Positions 18,299 through 27,962 of a DNA stretch of 57,134 nucleotides are shown here, piece after piece; position 1 is the stretch's first letter, and the number at the start of each line of letters is the position of its first letter. A model generated the notes under the pieces. It saw only the letters and a program-made list of their open reading frames with translations. It was not told the DNA's origin and did no database searches. The stretch covers positions 1 to 57,134 of the forward strand of contig JAWVFT010000135.1 in the NCBI GenBank assembly GCA_033855775.1. Direction: 5' to 3'. The DNA comes from DASVTR01 sp033855775 (GTDB lineage Bacteria > Acidobacteriota > Blastocatellia > Pyrinomonadales > Pyrinomonadaceae). The position numbers and the translations under genes were made by a program.

Positions 18299-19198
18299 TC
18301 AGTCGCCGCGTTTGGCCTTTGCATAAGCTGCGCGCGGGTAGATTGTAATTCCCTCTTGCGCCAACTCCGTCATTAAAGCGAAGAGGCGGCCAGCGTCGGC
18401 GCGAAAGAAGGGCCGCCCTTGCAGCTTTAAGTCCTGACACACGTCCGCCGGAATATGTTTCTTCATAAAGCGCGGGATGTTGTGGTTCATCTTTCGCATG
18501 TCGTGCGCGTAGGTTCTGACAATCTCCACTTCGCCTTCATAGTTGACGCACTTCGCTTCAAAGAGCCGTTCATGATATGGCCTGACGGGAAAGCTCTCTT
18601 TGAGCGCGTCGTCAACGCAATGAACGAAGGAGAGATTCTTCGTCGTCACGCCGAGTCCGATGAGCTTGCCGTCGTGCTCCGTGATTTTTTTGTAAGGGCT
18701 GCACGCATCGTAAGGATAAGGCGAAAGCTGGTGAGTTGCGGTCAGCCCGTGCGCGTTGCGACCGATGGCGCAGACGGATTTGGTCGGATGCAGACTGCGC
18801 CGCGCTCCTCGCTGCCGTCTGGCAAACTCGGTCAGGATGCCCGTGTAGGAAGGCGACTTTCTGACATCGAAGATTTCGCCGCGTGAGAGAAATTCAAAGG
18901 AAGCGGACTGCGGATAGGTGGGAAACAGGATTGTCCCTTGCGGCCCCACGATTTGCTGTAGCAAAGGCAGCAGGCGATAGAAAGGAAAGTCCGTGCGGAG
19001 TTGGTCAACGGAGCTATGGACGAAGACCGTATCGCCGCTCCGCACTCCTAGTTCGTCCGTCAAAATCCGTGTCAGGTCGCGCTCTGTGAGCGGCGGCAAG
19101 GAATCATTTTTAGCTTGTTTGACTTTCTCCCGAACGCGCTGAAGCGAAGAGACGGCGATGTCCGGCAGCATCTTTCTGGCTTTGTCTTTGATGCTCAT
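18299..19198 (-). CDS. AAC(3)-family N-acyltransferase
   Basis: The protein is 299 aa. It has the antibiotic acetyltransferase fold: SGDTVFVHSSVDQL, GPQGTILFPTYPQS, SPSYTGILTEFARR, then RSLHPTKSVCAIG and IGLGVTTKNLSFVHCVDD. Classical members acetylate aminoglycosides with acetyl-CoA. Many homologues inside polysaccharide loci instead acylate amino sugars. Here it overlaps the AMP-ligase gene by four bases and follows an acyl carrier protein, so transfer of an acyl group from ACP to an amino sugar is a better inference than drug resistance. Confidence 0.75.
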   Translation of the reverse strand: MSIKDKARKMLPDIAVSSLQRVREKVKQAKNDSLPPLTERDLTRILTDELGVRSGDTVFVHSSVDQLRTDFPFYRLLPLLQQIVGPQGTILFPTYPQSASFEFLSRGEIFDVRKSPSYTGILTEFARRQRGARRSLHPTKSVCAIGRNAHGLTATHQLSPYPYDACSPYKKITEHDGKLIGLGVTTKNLSFVHCVDDALKESFPVRPYHERLFEAKCVNYEGEVEIVRTYAHDMRKMNHNIPRFMKKHIPADVCQDLKLQGRPFFRADAGRLFALMTELAQEGITIYPRAAYAKAKRGD

Positions 19199-20544
19199 CT
19201 TCTAATCTTCTTAAAGCGCTCGCTGTGTTGCTGCTCGTTGACGACGCTGACTTTGACGGGGACTTTGTAGCTTTGCAAATTCCGGCGACAGTGGCGTTTG
19301 ACTTCGGCGATGAACTCCTTCCTGCGCGCGTCTTCAAACTCGAAGGCGGGCAGGACTTGAGCGCAGACGATGTTGCCCGTGATTGGATTTTTTTCGCCGA
19401 AGACAATCGCGTCGGCGACCGTTTCCAGTTCCTGTATGACGCTCTCGACCTCAGCCGGATAAACCTTCTCGCCGCCGACGTTGATGATTTCGGAAGCGCG
19501 CCCCAGAATCTTCAAATAGTCTCCGTCCACCTCGACCGTATCGTTGGTATCGAACCAGCCGTCCGAGGTGAACGGGCTCGGCGCGTTTAGATAACCGAGC
19601 ATCGCCGACTTCGCTTTAATCTGCAAGATGCCGTCAACCACGCGCGTCTGGAAACTCTCGCCGCCGAGTTTCACCCACAGCGAGTCTGAAGATTTTGACT
19701 TGGAACGCAGGATGCCAACTTCGGAAAGGCCATAGGTCTGTTGCAGAGTAATGTTGGGAAACAAGCTATTGAACCGTCGCAGCGTGCTCAAGGGCATCGG
19801 CTCTGTTCCGTACGTCAAGGTCTTTAAGGAATTGAGGTCGTGTCGCCGGTAGGCTTCGCTCAACAAGACCAGATTGATGAAGGTCGGAGAAGTGGGCAAC
19901 AGTTCGACGCGATGCTTTTCGACCGCCGCCAGCACTTCATCAGGACTGCGCTCCTGCACGGTCACGAGGCAGCCGCCGTTCGAGAGCGTGTGCAGCATTG
20001 TGTTGACGCCGCCGATGTGGTCGTAAAGCAGAAACGTGATTGTCCGCTGGCTGCGGCGCGGTGTCTTAAACTTGTCCAGCAGCCAGAGCAAGTCGTGAAC
20101 AGCGGCCTTGCTTTCCCCGGTCGAGCCTGAAGAAAAAAGCACGAGGCCGGGATGTCCTCCGCTGCGCAGTTGTTCGTACAAAGGATGCCGCGCCGTCCGC
20201 TGCAATGATTGGATGACGGCGACATCATCGCTATCAATCGTGATAGCGATTTCTCCTTGGGCGATGTTGATGAAGTCCGCTCTCTTCGTCTTCACCGATT
20301 CCGTGAGCGGGACGAGCACGCACCCGTGAGCGGCGAGGGCCAGAAAGAGCGCGATGGCTTGCGGCGAAAAGTCCGCTTCAAGAATGACGACGGCTCCGGC
20401 GGGCAGCTTTTCCAGAGCAATTCTGCGCTGCCAGTAAGCGAACTGGTTGAGCAGCCAGTCGTAAGTGTAAGCCTGCTCTTTCCAGATGATAGCTTCGGCG
20501 CGCGAGCGCTCTTTGAAGACTTCAATCAAAAAATCTACGAACAT
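19195..20544 (-). CDS. AMP-binding acyl ligase
   Basis: The protein is 449 aa, an ANL-superfamily adenylating enzyme. The P-loop-like motif is LFSSGSTGESKAA; TYGLSEVG, WFDTND and GRASEIINVGGEKVYPAEVE follow. The catalytic lysine of the C-terminal domain is probably in HSERFKKIRR. The enzyme probably activates a carboxylic acid and loads the ACP encoded two genes upstream. Its start overlaps the SDR stop and its end overlaps the AAC(3)-like start, so the four genes are translationally coupled. Confidence 0.83.
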   Translation of the reverse strand: MFVDFLIEVFKERSRAEAIIWKEQAYTYDWLLNQFAYWQRRIALEKLPAGAVVILEADFSPQAIALFLALAAHGCVLVPLTESVKTKRADFINIAQGEIAITIDSDDVAVIQSLQRTARHPLYEQLRSGGHPGLVLFSSGSTGESKAAVHDLLWLLDKFKTPRRSQRTITFLLYDHIGGVNTMLHTLSNGGCLVTVQERSPDEVLAAVEKHRVELLPTSPTFINLVLLSEAYRRHDLNSLKTLTYGTEPMPLSTLRRFNSLFPNITLQQTYGLSEVGILRSKSKSSDSLWVKLGGESFQTRVVDGILQIKAKSAMLGYLNAPSPFTSDGWFDTNDTVEVDGDYLKILGRASEIINVGGEKVYPAEVESVIQELETVADAIVFGEKNPITGNIVCAQVLPAFEFEDARRKEFIAEVKRHCRRNLQSYKVPVKVSVVNEQQHSERFKKIRR

Positions 20545-21257
20545 CAGACCCCGCCTAAAAAGAGCGTCTGCCCGGTGATGAAATTGCTTTCGGGACGGAT
20601 GAAGAAATCTATCGCGTTGGAGATGTCGCTGAACTGGCCGAGCCGCTTGATGGCTTGACGCTCGACGAGTTGATTGATTTTTTCCTGCGGCACGGATTTG
20701 ATGAGGTCTGTTTGAATCGGAGTCGGGCCGAGGGCGTTGACCGTGATGCCGAAGCTCGATAGCTCTCTGGCGATGATTTGAGTAAAGCTCGTGACGGCGG
20801 CCTTCGACGCCGCGTAGACGGCTTCGCCTTCCAGTTTGAGCGGCGTCGCTACGGTCGTGAAGTTAACAATGCGGCCAAACCCGCGCCGCTTCATCAGCTT
20901 GGCGGCTTCGCGGCAGAAAAGAAACGTTCCGATGAAATTCGTCTCGAAGATATTTCTGGCGACCTCTGTGGGCGTCAGCAAGAGATGATTCATCGAAGCG
21001 ATGCCCGCGTTGTTGATTAAGACATCGAGCCGCCCGTGGCTGCGCGTTATCTCCTTGAACATCCGCCTGACGCTCTGCTCGTCCGTGATGTCGAGGCAGA
21101 AGTGTTGATAGAGTTCGGAGGTCGAATCGACGGGGCGGCGGCTACAGCCGATGACCTGAAAGCCCTGCTCGATGTAGTGCGACGCCAAATACTCGCCGAT
21201 GCCGCGGCTCGTGCCTGTAATCAAGAGAACTCGTCTGTCAGTGGCTGCTGGTTTCAT
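20544..21257 (-). CDS. SDR-family reductase (FabG-like)
   Basis: The protein is 237 aa. Cofactor motif TGTSRGIG at the N-terminus, NNAGIAS, and YAASKAAVTS with the catalytic Tyr and Lys are present, and the end FITGQTLFLGGV is FabG-like. In this operon it could reduce a 3-ketoacyl group held on the ACP, giving a hydroxyacyl moiety. Its 5' end overlaps the ACP gene by 20 bases. Confidence 0.83.
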   Translation of the reverse strand: MKPAATDRRVLLITGTSRGIGEYLASHYIEQGFQVIGCSRRPVDSTSELYQHFCLDITDEQSVRRMFKEITRSHGRLDVLINNAGIASMNHLLLTPTEVARNIFETNFIGTFLFCREAAKLMKRRGFGRIVNFTTVATPLKLEGEAVYAASKAAVTSFTQIIARELSSFGITVNALGPTPIQTDLIKSVPQEKINQLVERQAIKRLGQFSDISNAIDFFIRPESNFITGQTLFLGGV

Positions 21258-21552
21258 TGTCGGCTAAAAGCAGGGAGACGTAAGCGGCGAGCGTGTTGAT
21301 GCTCCTGAAAGGGCTGTGCTGCTGCGACATCGCGCGCTCGTCGGCGAGCGTGATGTCAACGCCTAACTCGTCTTGAATATTCTGTTCGACCGCGACGATG
21401 AAGCTGACCAGACCGAGCGAATCGAGGCGGCCCGACTGGCCAAACAAAATAGTTTCAGGAGACTTGTCTAGAGCTTTCCCTTGCGGAAGCTGTTCGTTGG
21501 TTTCGTCAACCGCGCTGTAAATCGCCTGAAGGATGCGTTCGTGATTCGACAT
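21238..21552 (-). CDS. Acyl carrier protein
   Basis: The protein is 104 aa. The 4'-phosphopantetheine attachment motif is GRLDSLGLVSF, with Ser45 as the attachment residue. An acidic helix II segment follows (AVEQNIQDELGVDITLADE). It is not the fatty-acid-synthesis AcpP, which lies in other neighbourhoods. It heads a four-gene overlapping operon and likely serves only that pathway. Confidence 0.83.
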   Translation of the reverse strand: MSNHERILQAIYSAVDETNEQLPQGKALDKSPETILFGQSGRLDSLGLVSFIVAVEQNIQDELGVDITLADERAMSQQHSPFRSINTLAAYVSLLLADNETSSH

Positions 21553-21610
21553 AAATTCTATTCTATGGCACGCGGCCCGGCAGGCAAAGAAGCATGGGCC
21601 GTCAATCCTG

Positions 21611-21656
21611 AAAAGACGAAACGATGCGAGAAGCCAGTCTCTCTTCGCATCGTTTC
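21611..21656 (-). terminator. Hairpin terminator after the TonB-domain gene
   Basis: A 12-bp perfect stem (21618-21629 with 21645-21656, GAAACGATGCGA and its complement) surrounds a 15-base loop. On the minus strand GTCTTTTC follows. It lies 36 bases after the stop at 21693, and may insulate the ACP operon. Confidence 0.75.
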
Positions 21657-21692
21657 ATTCTCAGCTTGAATGTCGCCCGGCAGAGTCCGGCG

Positions 21693-22883
21693 TTATAAAG
21701 TAAAGTTGAAATTGATAAAGCCGACGACGCGCACGGCTTGCCCGTCAACGACCGTCGGGCGAAACTTCCAACGGCGCGCGGCATCCATCGCCGCCTGCCG
21801 CAAGAGCGCGGGGCCGCTGGCGCTCTGCACGATGGAGACGGCGCCTTTCGGGTCAACCTCGACATAGACCGTGACGATGCCCATCACACGCGCGCTCTTG
21901 GCGTTCTGCGGATACGAAGGGCTAATCTTCTGCGTGGCCTTCTCTATCAGAGAGCCGACGCTGACGGGCTTTTCGTCCAGAGATTTTGCGCCGCCGCTTG
22001 CTTCCGTGCCGGCGCCGACGGAGGCCGTTTGCGCTGGCTGCGCGCTTCGCTTTTCGGCGGCAGCGTTCACAGCTTGCGGCGCGACGCTGCTTGTCGTTGT
22101 GTGCGAGGCGGCTGCGCTCGCGGTCTGGCTGCCTGCGATTGTGCTGTTGCCGACGACGGCTGGCATTGCGCGCTGCGTGTTGACCGTTGCGCTGACGGGC
22201 GTCATGCGCGCTTCTTCGGCGGAGAGTTTTTGTCGCGCCGATGCCATCTCACGTTGCCATTGCTGCCGCTCTTGATTGTTGCGCGCGAGCAAGCCGCGCA
22301 GGCTTGAGACATCTTCGAGCAGAGCGGCGGCGGCAGTCGCTTTCTCATCTTCCTCTGTCATCTGCCGGGCCTGAGCGGCGATTCGTTCAAGCAGCGTGCG
22401 CATGCGGTCGAGGTCGTTGAGCGCGTCCGTGGGCAACTCTTTATCGCCGAGGCTGATGCCGAAAGCCCTGTAGCGTTCGAGGTGCTCACGCGCGCCGTTG
22501 AGAGCTTGACCGGCGAGCGCGAAGTAGGCTTCGGTCGCGCTTTCCTTCTGCGTCGCGCGCGTCGCGTAAATCTCTTCGAGCAGCGTTTGCGCTCGCATGT
22601 AGTTGCCTTCTTCCAGACAGATGCCCATCAGCATCAGCCGCGCCACGTCGCGCACCGAATCGTCGTTCGTCGTTTTACGAATCGAGTCTAACTCGTTGGC
22701 CGCCGCCGCCAGATTGTGCGCCGCCGCCAGCGCGCGAGCGCGCGACAAACGCGTCCGCACGTCCGTGGCATCCGGAGAAGATTGCGCGTTGACGCCGAGC
22801 ACGGTCGAAGCGATGACGAGGGCGAGGGCCAACAGCCTGACGCTGCCCTTGCCGATGGCATGACATATCAATTTCTCTCTCAC
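21693..22883 (-). CDS. Exported protein with TonB C-terminal domain
   Basis: The protein has 396 aa. An N-terminal hydrophobic segment (VRLLALALVIASTVLGVNAQ) may be a signal peptide or anchor. The middle is helical and TPR-like (residues ~40-165), followed by a low-complexity Ala/Ser/Thr linker. The last ~90 residues are a TonB domain with ISPSYPQNAKSARVMGIVTV and WKFRPTVVDGQAVRVVGFIN. TonB domains couple inner-membrane energy to outer-membrane receptors. No ExbB/ExbD is nearby. Confidence 0.78.
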   Translation of the reverse strand: MREKLICHAIGKGSVRLLALALVIASTVLGVNAQSSPDATDVRTRLSRARALAAAHNLAAAANELDSIRKTTNDDSVRDVARLMLMGICLEEGNYMRAQTLLEEIYATRATQKESATEAYFALAGQALNGAREHLERYRAFGISLGDKELPTDALNDLDRMRTLLERIAAQARQMTEEDEKATAAAALLEDVSSLRGLLARNNQERQQWQREMASARQKLSAEEARMTPVSATVNTQRAMPAVVGNSTIAGSQTASAAASHTTTSSVAPQAVNAAAEKRSAQPAQTASVGAGTEASGGAKSLDEKPVSVGSLIEKATQKISPSYPQNAKSARVMGIVTVYVEVDPKGAVSIVQSASGPALLRQAAMDAARRWKFRPTVVDGQAVRVVGFINFNFTL

Positions 22884-22962
22884 AATTAAAGCTCCTAAAA
22901 AAGAGAGCGAGCGATGAAAGGCTCGCTGGCGCGCGTGTCCTTAAGCGTGCGGGGAACGACCG

Positions 22963-24467
<1,505 letters not shown>

Positions 24468-24471
<4 letters not shown>

Positions 24472-24899
24472 TTCGGCTTGCCGGGCAGGAAGTAGAAACG
24501 CGCCACCAGCAGAGCGACTAAAGCAGCCACGCTCATCAGCAGTTCGAGCGCGCTGGTGTCGGGGCTGACGGTTTTGCGAGCGATGACGAAGATGATGACT
24601 TCGACGGCTGCGCTGGTGCGATGGTACAACAGCAGGAGTCCGAGTTCGGCGGCGATGGCGATTAACAGTATGTCGCTGACGATAAGCTGTAGAGCTTTGT
24701 ACTCATCCACCGGCTGCCAGAGTTTCGGGAAATCGCGGATGAGCATCTCAAAGGTCATGATGGCCGCCGCAACGAGCAGCAGCACGGCCAGCACCGAGAG
24801 AAACATGTGAATCGCATTGCCGACATAACGATTCAGGGCTTGCTCGGCGACGGTCACTTCGCCGGTTCCAGATTCCGTTTGCTCTCTGCTCTCGCCCAT
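24468..24899 (-). CDS. PsiE-family membrane protein
   Basis: The protein is 143 aa with an acidic N-terminal tail and about four hydrophobic segments (roughly residues 30-51, 68-90, 97-107, 117-138). The motif AVEVIIFVIARKTVSP matches the phosphate-starvation-inducible PsiE family, whose role is unknown. It lies between cdd and the exported deaminase, with a nine-base gap and a four-base overlap. Confidence 0.75.
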
Positions 24900-24908
24900 C
24901 TTTAAACT

Positions 24909-25328
24909 TCAACGCTCCGTGCCCGTCTCTTTCAGAAAGCGCGCGTCGAAAGCGCGCGGCAGCAAATCGCTCACTTCGTCCGTCTCCGAAGCCCCGCGCA
25001 GGTTGGCGAGCGTCACGGTCGCGTCGCGGCAGAACTCCCAGATAATCTGGCGACAAGTGCCGCAGGGCGGCGTCAGTTGTTCCGTGTCGGCGACGATGGC
25101 CACGCGCTTAAAGCGCGTCTCGCCTTCCGAGAGAGCTTTCCAGACGGCGACGCGCTCGGCGCAAACGGTCAGGCCGAAGCTCGCGCTCTCTATATTGCAG
25201 CCGGTGAAAATCTTGCCGTCAACAGTTTCGACCGCCGCCCCGACGCGAAACTTTGAGAACGGCGCGTGTGAACGCTCGCGCGCCAGCCTTGCCGCTTCGA
25301 CGAGGTAATCCGTTTCTGCTTCCTTCAA
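24909..25328 (-). CDS. cdd: Cytidine deaminase
   Basis: The protein has 139 aa, the small tetrameric form. It deaminates cytidine and deoxycytidine to uridine forms. The zinc motifs are CAERVAVWKAL (Cys-Ala-Glu, with catalytic Glu) and PPCGTCRQ. Substrate-binding elements are FRVGAAVE and TGCNIESASFG. Its start overlaps the udk stop by four bases, so it is coupled to uridine kinase. Confidence 0.94.
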   Translation of the reverse strand: MKEAETDYLVEAARLARERSHAPFSKFRVGAAVETVDGKIFTGCNIESASFGLTVCAERVAVWKALSEGETRFKRVAIVADTEQLTPPCGTCRQIIWEFCRDATVTLANLRGASETDEVSDLLPRAFDARFLKETGTER

Positions 25329-25963
25329 CCTTGTCCTCCACCTGTCATGCTCAAAGCGTTGGCCAGCCGCTCGCGTATCTTGCCGCTGATGAGATCGATG
25401 CTGACCAGATTATGCCCGCCTTCGGGAATGATGATGTCCGCGTAGCGTTTCGACGGCTCGACGAACTGCATGTGCATCGGTCGCACGGTGTTTAGATATT
25501 GTTCTATCACGGAGTCAACGGTTCTGCCGCGCTCGGCCACGTCGCGGCGCAGGCGACGGATAAAGCGTATGTCGTCCGGCGTGTCAACGAAGATTTTAAT
25601 GTCCATCTGTTCCAGCAGCCGCGCGTCGGCGTAAATCAAAATCCCTTCGACGATGACAATCGGCTTCGGCTCAATCAGCAGCGTCTCGTTCAGGCGCGAG
25701 TGCGTCTTGAAATCATAAATCGGCAACTCGACCGAGCCGCCCGAGCGCAGCTTACGAATGTGATGAACGAGCAAGTCGTTGTCGAGCGCATCGGGATGGT
25801 CGAAGTTGACGGCCTGACGATAATCGAGCGGCAGGTCTTTGAGGTTTCGATAATACGAGTCCTGCTGGATGAAGGCGACATCCTGCGCGCTGACCGATTC
25901 AAGTATGCCGTTGGCGACCGTCGTCTTTCCAGACCCCGTGCCGCCGCTGATTCCAATAATCAT
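25325..25963 (-). CDS. udk: Uridine kinase
   Basis: The protein has 212 aa, the normal size. It phosphorylates uridine and cytidine to UMP and CMP. The Walker A motif is GISGGTGSGKTT at residues 3-14. Substrate and lid segments are QQDSYYRNLKDLPLDYR, NFDHPDALDNDLL, YDFKTHSR and FVDTPDDIRFIRRLRRD. It is coupled to cdd downstream. A near-perfect heptad hairpin separates it from punA upstream. Confidence 0.95.
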   Translation of the reverse strand: MIIGISGGTGSGKTTVANGILESVSAQDVAFIQQDSYYRNLKDLPLDYRQAVNFDHPDALDNDLLVHHIRKLRSGGSVELPIYDFKTHSRLNETLLIEPKPIVIVEGILIYADARLLEQMDIKIFVDTPDDIRFIRRLRRDVAERGRTVDSVIEQYLNTVRPMHMQFVEPSKRYADIIIPEGGHNLVSIDLISGKIRERLANALSMTGGGQG

Positions 25964-25979
25964 TTTTCGCTTTGCTCAA

Positions 25980-26063
25980 ATGACGAATAACAAGCAGCGA
26001 GTGACAAGTGATAAGTTAAATCGAAATCTTATCCCGTCACTCGCTGCTTGTCACTCGTCACTG
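25980..26063. repeat. Heptad hairpin (punA-udk junction)
   Basis: The left arm 25980-26015 and right arm about 26028-26063 pair almost throughout, including the 17-base run AACAAGCAGCGAGTGAC paired with a near-copy. The terminal signature is TGACGA...TCGTCACTG. The last bases form the punA stop (CAG TGA). Confidence 0.9.
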
Positions 26064-26909
26064 TAATTTGGGGATGACGCGGCGCAGCAGTTCTTTAAAA
26101 GTCGCATGCACGCGCGCTCCCGTCTCCATCACTTCGTCGTGGTTAATCGGTTCGTCGTGAACGCCCGCCGCCAGATTCGTGATGCACGATAGCCCGAGGA
26201 CTTTGAGGCCCATCTGTCGCGCGATAATCGCTTCGGGCACGGTGCTCATCCCGACGGCATCCGCGCCGAGCGTGCGCAGCATGCGGACTTCGGCGGGCGT
26301 CTCGTAGCTTGGGCCGGAGAGAGCGGCGTAGATGCCGCGCCGCAGTTCGAGCCCGATTGAATGAGCCTCGTCAACGGCTATCTCCTGAAAATCGCGCGCG
26401 TAGACTTCCGACATATCTGGAAAGCGCGGGCCGAAGCGTTCGTCGTTCGCGCCGCGCAGAGGATTATCGCCGATGAGATTCAAGTGGTCGCTGATGACCA
26501 TCAACGCGCCCTGATCGAAGGCGACGTTGATGCCGCCCGCCGCGTTAGTCAAGACCAAAGCTTTGACGCCCAACAGCCCGAAGACGCGCATCGGAAAGAC
26601 CACTTCGTCAAACGCATAGCCTTCATAATAATGAAAGCGTCCCTGCATAATGATGAGCGGGACGCCTTCGATTTTTCCGAGCACGAGGCGGCCCGCGTGC
26701 CCTTGCACGGTCGAGCGCGCAAAGCCCGGAATCTCCGCGTAAGGAATGCTCACAGGCTCCTGCACATCGTCCGCAAAAGCACCGAGGCCGCTGCCGAGCA
26801 CCAGCGCAATCCGCGCGTCCTCTTTCCACTGCGCGCGAATCGTCCGCGCCGCATGTTCGGCGCGCTCGTAAAGTGTGCGGCTGCTGCTCAAGTCTTCGCT
26901 CATTGTCAT
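26058..26909 (-). CDS. punA: Purine nucleoside phosphorylase
   Basis: The protein has 283 aa and belongs to the trimeric class that splits inosine and guanosine with phosphate. Motifs are LGSGLGAFAD, GHAGRLVLGK, LTNAAGGIN, GPSYETPAEVRM and GADAVGMSTVPEAIIAR, with the purine-site Asn in CITNLAAG. The stop codon TGA is supplied by the edge of the adjacent hairpin. With deoA and udk it completes purine and pyrimidine nucleoside salvage downstream of the transporter genes. Confidence 0.93.
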   Translation of the reverse strand: MTMSEDLSSSRTLYERAEHAARTIRAQWKEDARIALVLGSGLGAFADDVQEPVSIPYAEIPGFARSTVQGHAGRLVLGKIEGVPLIIMQGRFHYYEGYAFDEVVFPMRVFGLLGVKALVLTNAAGGINVAFDQGALMVISDHLNLIGDNPLRGANDERFGPRFPDMSEVYARDFQEIAVDEAHSIGLELRRGIYAALSGPSYETPAEVRMLRTLGADAVGMSTVPEAIIARQMGLKVLGLSCITNLAAGVHDEPINHDEVMETGARVHATFKELLRRVIPKLQ

Positions 26910-26987
26910 TCGCAGTTAATCAAGGTGGTCGGCAATCAGTGTTCGGCGACCGAGTGGAAAGGCATCTGGGTTTTCGTCTCAACGATA

Positions 26988-27031
26988 AACTTCAACCGTC
27001 GAACGCGCGGCGCGTTGAGCGGCAACTTAAA
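26988..27031. repeat. Short hairpin after the nupQ-like gene
   Basis: AACGCG (27002-27007) pairs with CGCGTT (27011-27016) around CGG; the flanks (AACTTCAACCG / GCGGCAACTTAA) can extend the stem imperfectly. It may be a weak member of the heptad family or a terminator. Confidence 0.45.
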
Positions 27032-27037
27032 GAGCGT

Positions 27038-27928
27038 CTACTTTTCCTTCTCGTAAGGAATGCCCAAAGCGCGCGGCGCTCTGGAATGGCCGATGAAGCC
27101 CGCCAGCACGATAATCGTCAGCAGGTAAGGAATAATCTGTATGAACTGGTTTGGAATCTCGTCGCCTGACGGCATCTTGACGCCCTGCAATTGAATAGCG
27201 ACGGCTTCCGTAAAGCCGAAGAGCAGGCACGCGAGCATCGTCTGGACGGGCCGCCACTTGCCGAAAATCAGCGCGGCCAGCGCGATGAAGCCGCGCCCCG
27301 AAGTCATGTTGCGCGTGAAGAGCGACGATTGGCCGATGCTCAAATATGCGCCGCCGAGCGCGGCCAGCGCGCCGGAAATCAGCACCGCCGTATAGCGCAA
27401 ACGCTTGACGTTAATACCGGCTGCGTCCGCCGCCTCCGGGTTTTCTCCGACCGCGCGCAGGCGCAAGCCGAAAGGCGTGCGATAGAGCACGTACCAAGTG
27501 AGCGGCACGAGCACGACGAAGGCCAGCACGATAGGCGTCCATGGAACCAAGTTCTCCTTCGGAATCTGCGGCGTCGAGCCGGTCGAAGCGAAGAGCGCGC
27601 CGCTGACGAAAGCAGGAGCGCCGAGCATCAGAATATTGATGGCCGTGCCGGAGACAACCTGATCAGCCTTGAAGCGAATGGACGCGACCGCATGCACGGA
27701 GGCCAGCAGGACGCCCGCCGCTACGCCCGCCAGCAAACCGACCCAGGGGTTGCCGACGAAATATGTGACCGCCGCCGCCGTAAAAGCGCCCGCCAGCATC
27801 AAGCCCTCGAGCGCGATGTTGATGACGCCCGACCGCTCTGAAAACAACCCGCCGAGCGCCGCCAGCAGCAAAGGCGTCGCAAGGCGAATCGTCGAAAAAA
27901 GCAATGCCCAAGTGAAAAGGTCTCTCAT
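27038..27928 (-). CDS. Nucleoside-type ABC transporter permease (NupQ-like)
   Basis: The protein has 296 aa with about eight to nine hydrophobic segments. Segments GVINIALEGLMLAGAF and EARNPEAADAAGIN-like GENPEAADAAGINVKRLR are typical of the branched-chain/BMP-family inner-membrane permeases. With the next two genes and the BMP lipoprotein it forms a nucleoside importer like B. subtilis NupNOPQ. It starts 34 bases after the second permease ends. Confidence 0.87.
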   Translation of the reverse strand: MRDLFTWALLFSTIRLATPLLLAALGGLFSERSGVINIALEGLMLAGAFTAAAVTYFVGNPWVGLLAGVAAGVLLASVHAVASIRFKADQVVSGTAINILMLGAPAFVSGALFASTGSTPQIPKENLVPWTPIVLAFVVLVPLTWYVLYRTPFGLRLRAVGENPEAADAAGINVKRLRYTAVLISGALAALGGAYLSIGQSSLFTRNMTSGRGFIALAALIFGKWRPVQTMLACLLFGFTEAVAIQLQGVKMPSGDEIPNQFIQIIPYLLTIIVLAGFIGHSRAPRALGIPYEKEK

Positions 27929-27962
27929 CGTTTGCTCAAAAGAGTTTGAATTTCCTTGGAAC

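Noticed and set aside
18299..19198. Aminoglycoside resistance gene
   Set aside because: The AAC(3) fold is clear, but the overlapping ACP/ligase operon favours a biosynthetic acyltransferase.
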